Shown: positions 63,144 through 64,000 of the stretch, one piece after another | Position numbering within the stretch: the first letter of the stretch is position 1 | How the letters are laid out: each line of letters begins with the position of its first letter | NCBI RefSeq assembly: GCF_001468395.1 | Contig: NZ_LNSG01000002.1 | Span: forward strand, 310,001 to 374,000 | Source: Sphingopyxis sp. H073 | GTDB taxonomy: Bacteria > Pseudomonadota > Alphaproteobacteria > Sphingomonadales > Sphingomonadaceae | Reading direction: 5' to 3' | Length of the DNA: 64,000 nucleotides | Position numbers and translations under genes: made by a program | The notes under the pieces: generated by a model | Seen by the model: the letters and a program-made list of their open reading frames with translations, nothing else | What the model was told of the DNA's origin: nothing | Database searches by the model: none

Positions 63144-63425
63144 TCAAGTCGCCAAGTGGCCGGGGATGCGCAGATGTTTGCGCACGACGTCGACAAATTG
63201 CGCATCACGTTTGGCCGCCCAGACGGCGGCGAAGTGGCCGACTGCCCATAGCGCCAGCCCGACCAGCCAAAGGCGAAGGCCCAAGCCAAGCGCGGCGGCC
63301 AGGGTGCCATTGAGGATCGCGAGCGAGCGCGGCGCACCGCCGAGCAGGATGTGCTCGGTCAGCGCACGATGAACCGGCACGGAAAAGCCCGGCACGTCCG
63401 CGCTATGATCCGCTCCAACGGCCAT
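63144..63425 (-). CDS. trbD: Conjugal transfer protein TrbD (VirB3-like)
   Basis: A 93-residue protein with two close hydrophobic helices (about 30-75, LNGTLAAALGLGLRLWLVGLALWAVGHFAAVWA) after GFSVPVHRALTEHILLGGAPR, the TrbD/VirB3 signature. ATG 63425 overlaps the trbC stop (ATGA). Confidence 0.92.
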   Translation of the reverse strand: MAVGADHSADVPGFSVPVHRALTEHILLGGAPRSLAILNGTLAAALGLGLRLWLVGLALWAVGHFAAVWAAKRDAQFVDVVRKHLRIPGHLAT

Positions 63426-63757
63426 CAGACAAGCGCCCCGCCGCCGAACGAGAAGAACGACAGGAAGAAGCTCGACGCGGCGAAGGCGATCGACAGGCCG
63501 AACACGATCTGGATCAGGCGGCGCGCTCCGCCCGACGTGTCGCCGAAGGCGAGAGTCAGGCCGGTGATGATGATGATCATCACCGCGATGATCTTTGCGA
63601 CCGGGCCCTCGATCGATTCGAGGATCGACTGCAGAGGAGCTTCCCATGGCATCGACGAACCGGACGCATGAGCGGCAGGTGCGAGGGCTATGGAAATGAA
63701 AGTGACGGAAGCCGCCGTGGCGATGTGACGGCGGATGCGCAGGGCATGCTTGATCAT
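63425..63757 (-). CDS. trbC: Conjugal transfer pilin TrbC (VirB2-like)
   Basis: A 110-residue prepilin. The signal peptide (about 1-31) ends ALAPAAHASGSS, followed by two membrane helices (about 52-70, AKIIAVMIIIITGLTLAFG, and 83-105, FGLSIAFAASSFFLSFFSF). TrbC pilins of this type may be cyclised after maturation. The ATG overlaps the trbB stop (TAATG). Confidence 0.92.
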   Translation of the reverse strand: MIKHALRIRRHIATAASVTFISIALAPAAHASGSSMPWEAPLQSILESIEGPVAKIIAVMIIIITGLTLAFGDTSGGARRLIQIVFGLSIAFAASSFFLSFFSFGGGALV

Positions 63758-64000
63758 TACCTGTCTCCTGAGATGGACGGAATTGTTGGAGTGACGCAGT
63801 AGTCACCGTCGGGGCCCATGCCTTCGACGCGGGCAAGCTCGGTCAGGCGGCGCGAGGAGCCGCGGCCGGAGAGCACCGCAACCAGATCAATGGTCTCGGC
63901 GATCAGCGCGCGCGGAACCGTGACGACGGCTTCCTGGATGAGTTGCTCCATCCGGCGAAGAGCGCCGATAGCGGTGCCGGCGTGGATCGTGCCGACGCCG
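63757..64000 (-). CDS. trbB: Conjugal transfer ATPase TrbB (VirB11-like), C-terminal part
   Basis: The last 80 or so residues of TrbB; the start lies beyond the window. The reading frame continues to the edge as GTIHAGTAIGALRRMEQLIQEA, matching the His-box HAGT and the LxRLEQLI helix of VirB11/PulE-type ATPases. A complete gene would have about 320 residues. It is the most upstream trb gene seen. Confidence 0.88.
   Translation of the reverse strand, partial: GVGTIHAGTAIGALRRMEQLIQEAVVTVPRALIAETIDLVAVLSGRGSSRRLTELARVEGMGPDGDYCVTPTIPSISGDR

Overview
The window looks like a chromosomal piece of an alphaproteobacterium, most likely a sphingomonad (Sphingopyxis/Sphingobium/Novosphingobium type). 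The basis is the high GC coding style, the metX-metW and hisC-tyrC neighbourhood, the ftsE-ftsX-DUF218-plsC cluster, and the Trb genes with a trailing DUF2274 gene. Genus assignment is inference; no 16S gene is present.

Region 1 (1-9700) is ordinary core chromosome: a TetR regulator, metW/metX (methionine), hisC/tyrC (histidine and tyrosine), plsC, a DUF218 protein, ftsX/ftsE, a zinc-ribbon membrane protein and a YeiH-type permease. Region 2 begins at 9711 with the 5' half of a tRNA-Arg(CCG) gene, followed 124 bp later by an intact tRNA-Arg(CCG) of slightly different sequence. I read this as the left junction of an integrative and conjugative element (ICE) that continues past the right edge of the window. 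The right 9 kb (54969-64000) is a Trb-type type IV secretion operon (trbB-C-D-E-J-K-L-F-G-I plus DUF2274). No integrase, relaxase or coupling protein lies in the window.

Between these ends lies cargo. First (10324-17530) is a tightly packed four-gene phage-defence-like operon: MmeI-like adenine methyltransferase, superfamily II helicase, GIY-YIG protein and single-HKD PLD nuclease. It is preceded by a small ribbon-helix-helix protein with a palindromic operator. Next (17720-54000) is a large block for oxidant and electrophile resistance: three MsrA homologues, MsrB, Dps, glutaredoxin, a thioredoxin-like protein, GST, two quinone/enone-type reductases, a molybdopterin oxidoreductase with its flavin partner, an alpha/beta hydrolase-OsmC fusion, a DUF417 (RclC-like) membrane protein, and spare copies of nadE, rpiA and gap. 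Several transporters are mixed in (CorA, ZIP-like, AzlCD, MFS, a broken YeeE).

Two cis-regulatory codes tie the block together and are the main discoveries here. (a) A 15-bp palindrome, TATGCG-N3-CGCATA, occurs in seven copies across 41.6-53.9 kb. It lies in front of three MarR-family genes, two LysR genes, the hydrolase-OsmC fusion and the rpiA/gap divergent promoter. Two of the MarR proteins end in a cysteine cluster. (b) A composite LysR/OxyR-like box containing TATAGTTTCGATAG occurs upstream of dps, in the gap between the molybdopterin enzyme and nadE, and upstream of msrB. A LysR protein with one OxyR-like cysteine is encoded beside the third copy. Together these suggest a mobile, self-regulated oxidant-response regulon.

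Two insertion sequences have landed in the cargo, each with intact target duplications. An IS21-family element (19808-22340, ATACG duplication) cuts the end of a small gene. An IS66-family element with a pRiA4b ORF-3-like passenger (49512-52621, ACCAGTGC duplication) splits a YeeE/YedE-type gene. In both cases the original reading frame can be rebuilt exactly by removing the element and one repeat copy.
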